The notes beneath the pieces were generated by a model. The model made no database searches. It saw only the letters and a program-made list of their open reading frames with translations, and was not told the DNA's origin. From NCBI GenBank assembly GCA_026709985.1, contig JAPORY010000044.1, forward strand, positions 1 through 64,000: a DNA stretch of 64,000 bases, read 5' to 3'. Numbering within the stretch: position 1 is the stretch's first letter; each line of letters starts with the position of its first letter. Positions 63,134-64,000 of this stretch are shown one piece after another. The stretch is from Aestuariivita sp. GTDB taxonomy: Bacteria > Pseudomonadota > Alphaproteobacteria > Rhodobacterales > Rhodobacteraceae. The translations under genes were made by a program, and so were the position numbers.

Positions 63134-64000
63134 TTGAGCCTTGATACTCTTCGCCGCACAAACCCCGATCATTGGTATCGGGCTGCGGCTATTCGTGCGT
63201 TAACTCTTGATGCTATCTCAGCCGCCAGTTCGGGCCACTCGGGAATGCCAATGGGCATGGCCGATGTCGCAACTGTTTTGTTCGAGAAATACCTCAAATT
63301 TTACGCCTCTGAGCCGCTATGGCCTGATCGTGACCGATTTATTCTTTCGGCTGGACACGGTTCGATGTTGCTCTATGCCCTTCTATATCTGACGGGCTCA
63401 CCGCACATTACATTGCAGGAGATCAAGAATTTCCGCCAATTGGGGGCACGAACTGCGGGCCACCCAGAATGCACTTTATCACCAGGAATTGAAACAACGA
63501 CGGGGCCGCTCGGTCAAGGCCTAGCCAATGCTATTGGATTCGCGATTGCCGAAGAAAAGCTCCGTTCAGATTGGGGTAACGAACTTGTCGATCACTGGAC
63601 CTATGTGATCGCTGGCGATGGATGCTTGATGGAAGGCATCAGCCAAGAAGCCATATCGCTCGCGGGGCATCAAAAATTAGCAAAATTGATTGTATTTTGG
63701 GATGACAACAAAATTACGATTGATGGCGCTGTCTCGCTGTCCGACAAAACTGATCAACTTGATCGCTTCCGAGCGTCACGATGGCACGTTCAAAATATTG
63801 ATGGTCATAATCTCGAAGAAATTTCAAAAGCGATAGCGACGGCGCGAAACGCTACACAACCTTCGTTGATCGCCTGCCGTACCCATATCGCGCTTGGGCA
63901 TGCCGCCCAAGATACGGCGAAAGGCCATGGAGCACTCACTGACCAGCAAGAAATTGAAGAGGCAAAGGTCGCCTATGGCTGGACCGCGGCGCCCTTTGAA
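63134..64000 (+). CDS. tkt: Transketolase, N-terminal part (continues beyond window)
   Basis: The first 289 codons of transketolase, which moves two-carbon ketol units in the pentose phosphate pathway with thiamine diphosphate. Seen are SGHSGMPMGMADVATVLF, SAGHGSMLLYALLYLTG and the ThDP-binding GDGCLMEG...DDNKITIDG. The start is probably TTG 63134 (LSLDTLRRTNPDHWYRAAAIRA); the next ATG is far inside the conserved region. The 3' part lies outside the window. Confidence 0.94.
   Translation, partial: MSLDTLRRTNPDHWYRAAAIRALTLDAISAASSGHSGMPMGMADVATVLFEKYLKFYASEPLWPDRDRFILSAGHGSMLLYALLYLTGSPHITLQEIKNFRQLGARTAGHPECTLSPGIETTTGPLGQGLANAIGFAIAEEKLRSDWGNELVDHWTYVIAGDGCLMEGISQEAISLAGHQKLAKLIVFWDDNKITIDGAVSLSDKTDQLDRFRASRWHVQNIDGHNLEEISKAIATARNATQPSLIACRTHIALGHAAQDTAKGHGALTDQQEIEEAKVAYGWTAAPFE

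Noticed and set aside
1-64000. CRISPR array, riboswitch or prophage
   Set aside because: No regularly spaced repeats, no recognised riboswitch core and no phage structural genes were seen; xerD is a housekeeping recombinase by motif and location.

Overview
The window looks like a chromosome segment of an alphaproteobacterium, probably aquatic or marine. The evidence is gene content and order: lptF-lptG-lptD-surA-pdxA-ksgA, aroK-aroB, accB-accC-aat-DUF2155-mlaD-NDUFA12, clpP-clpX, zapA next to a coiled-coil protein and transketolase, a complex I NDUFA12 subunit, and a complete seven-gene Mrp Na+/H+ antiporter. Base composition is moderate by eye. Several genes appear to use GTG or TTG starts. 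I cannot name a genus from sequence alone.

Layout. 1-5.1 kb: a PCu(A)C copper chaperone, ndk, then an IS605-type element. In that element tnpA is a decayed pseudogene and tnpB is full length but has Glu in place of the first RuvC Asp. A membrane retropepsin-like protease follows. 5.1-14.7 kb: holC and pepA on the minus strand, then a tightly overlapping plus-strand operon for LPS export (lptF, lptG, lptD), OMP folding (surA), PLP synthesis (pdxA) and 16S rRNA dimethylation (ksgA). 15.5-19.9 kb: an oligopeptide-type ABC importer with two enlarged permeases and a fused two-domain ATPase but no local binding protein. 20-29.4 kb: lytic transglycosylase, ssb, aroB/aroK, a squalene synthase-like enzyme, a 54-residue membrane peptide, xerD, a CorC-like protein and a MobA-like nucleotidyltransferase.

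29.6-35.3 kb: mnhG to mnhA on the minus strand. 35.3-39.2 kb: a gene-poor stretch with tRNA-Thr(UGU), a DUF1640-like coiled-coil protein built from repeats and flanked by an imperfect ~73-nt repeat, a small membrane protein and a TIGR01244-like phosphatase. 39.4-42.8 kb: a response regulator, a small two-TM protein and a symporter-histidine kinase fusion in one operon. 43-45.4 kb: an accessory island with a 13-C tract, a membrane pentapeptide-repeat protein and a secreted peptidoglycan-binding-like protein whose start region carries a probable frameshift.

45.4-52.1 kb: an XRE/DUF2083 regulator divergent from a complete LivKHMGF-type ABC importer with a Tat-type binding protein. 52.3-59 kb: accB, accC and aat, then the convergent DUF2155-mlaD-NDUFA12-RidA-clpX-clpP group. 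59.2-64 kb: a cytochrome P450, zapA with a coiled-coil partner, and the 5' part of transketolase, which runs off the window.

Most of the window is ordinary core genome. The places worth a second look are the IS605 element with altered catalytic residues just upstream of ndk, the 43-45.4 kb island with its homopolymer and frame break, the sensor-symporter operon with a small third component, and the repeat-flanked DUF1640 gene.
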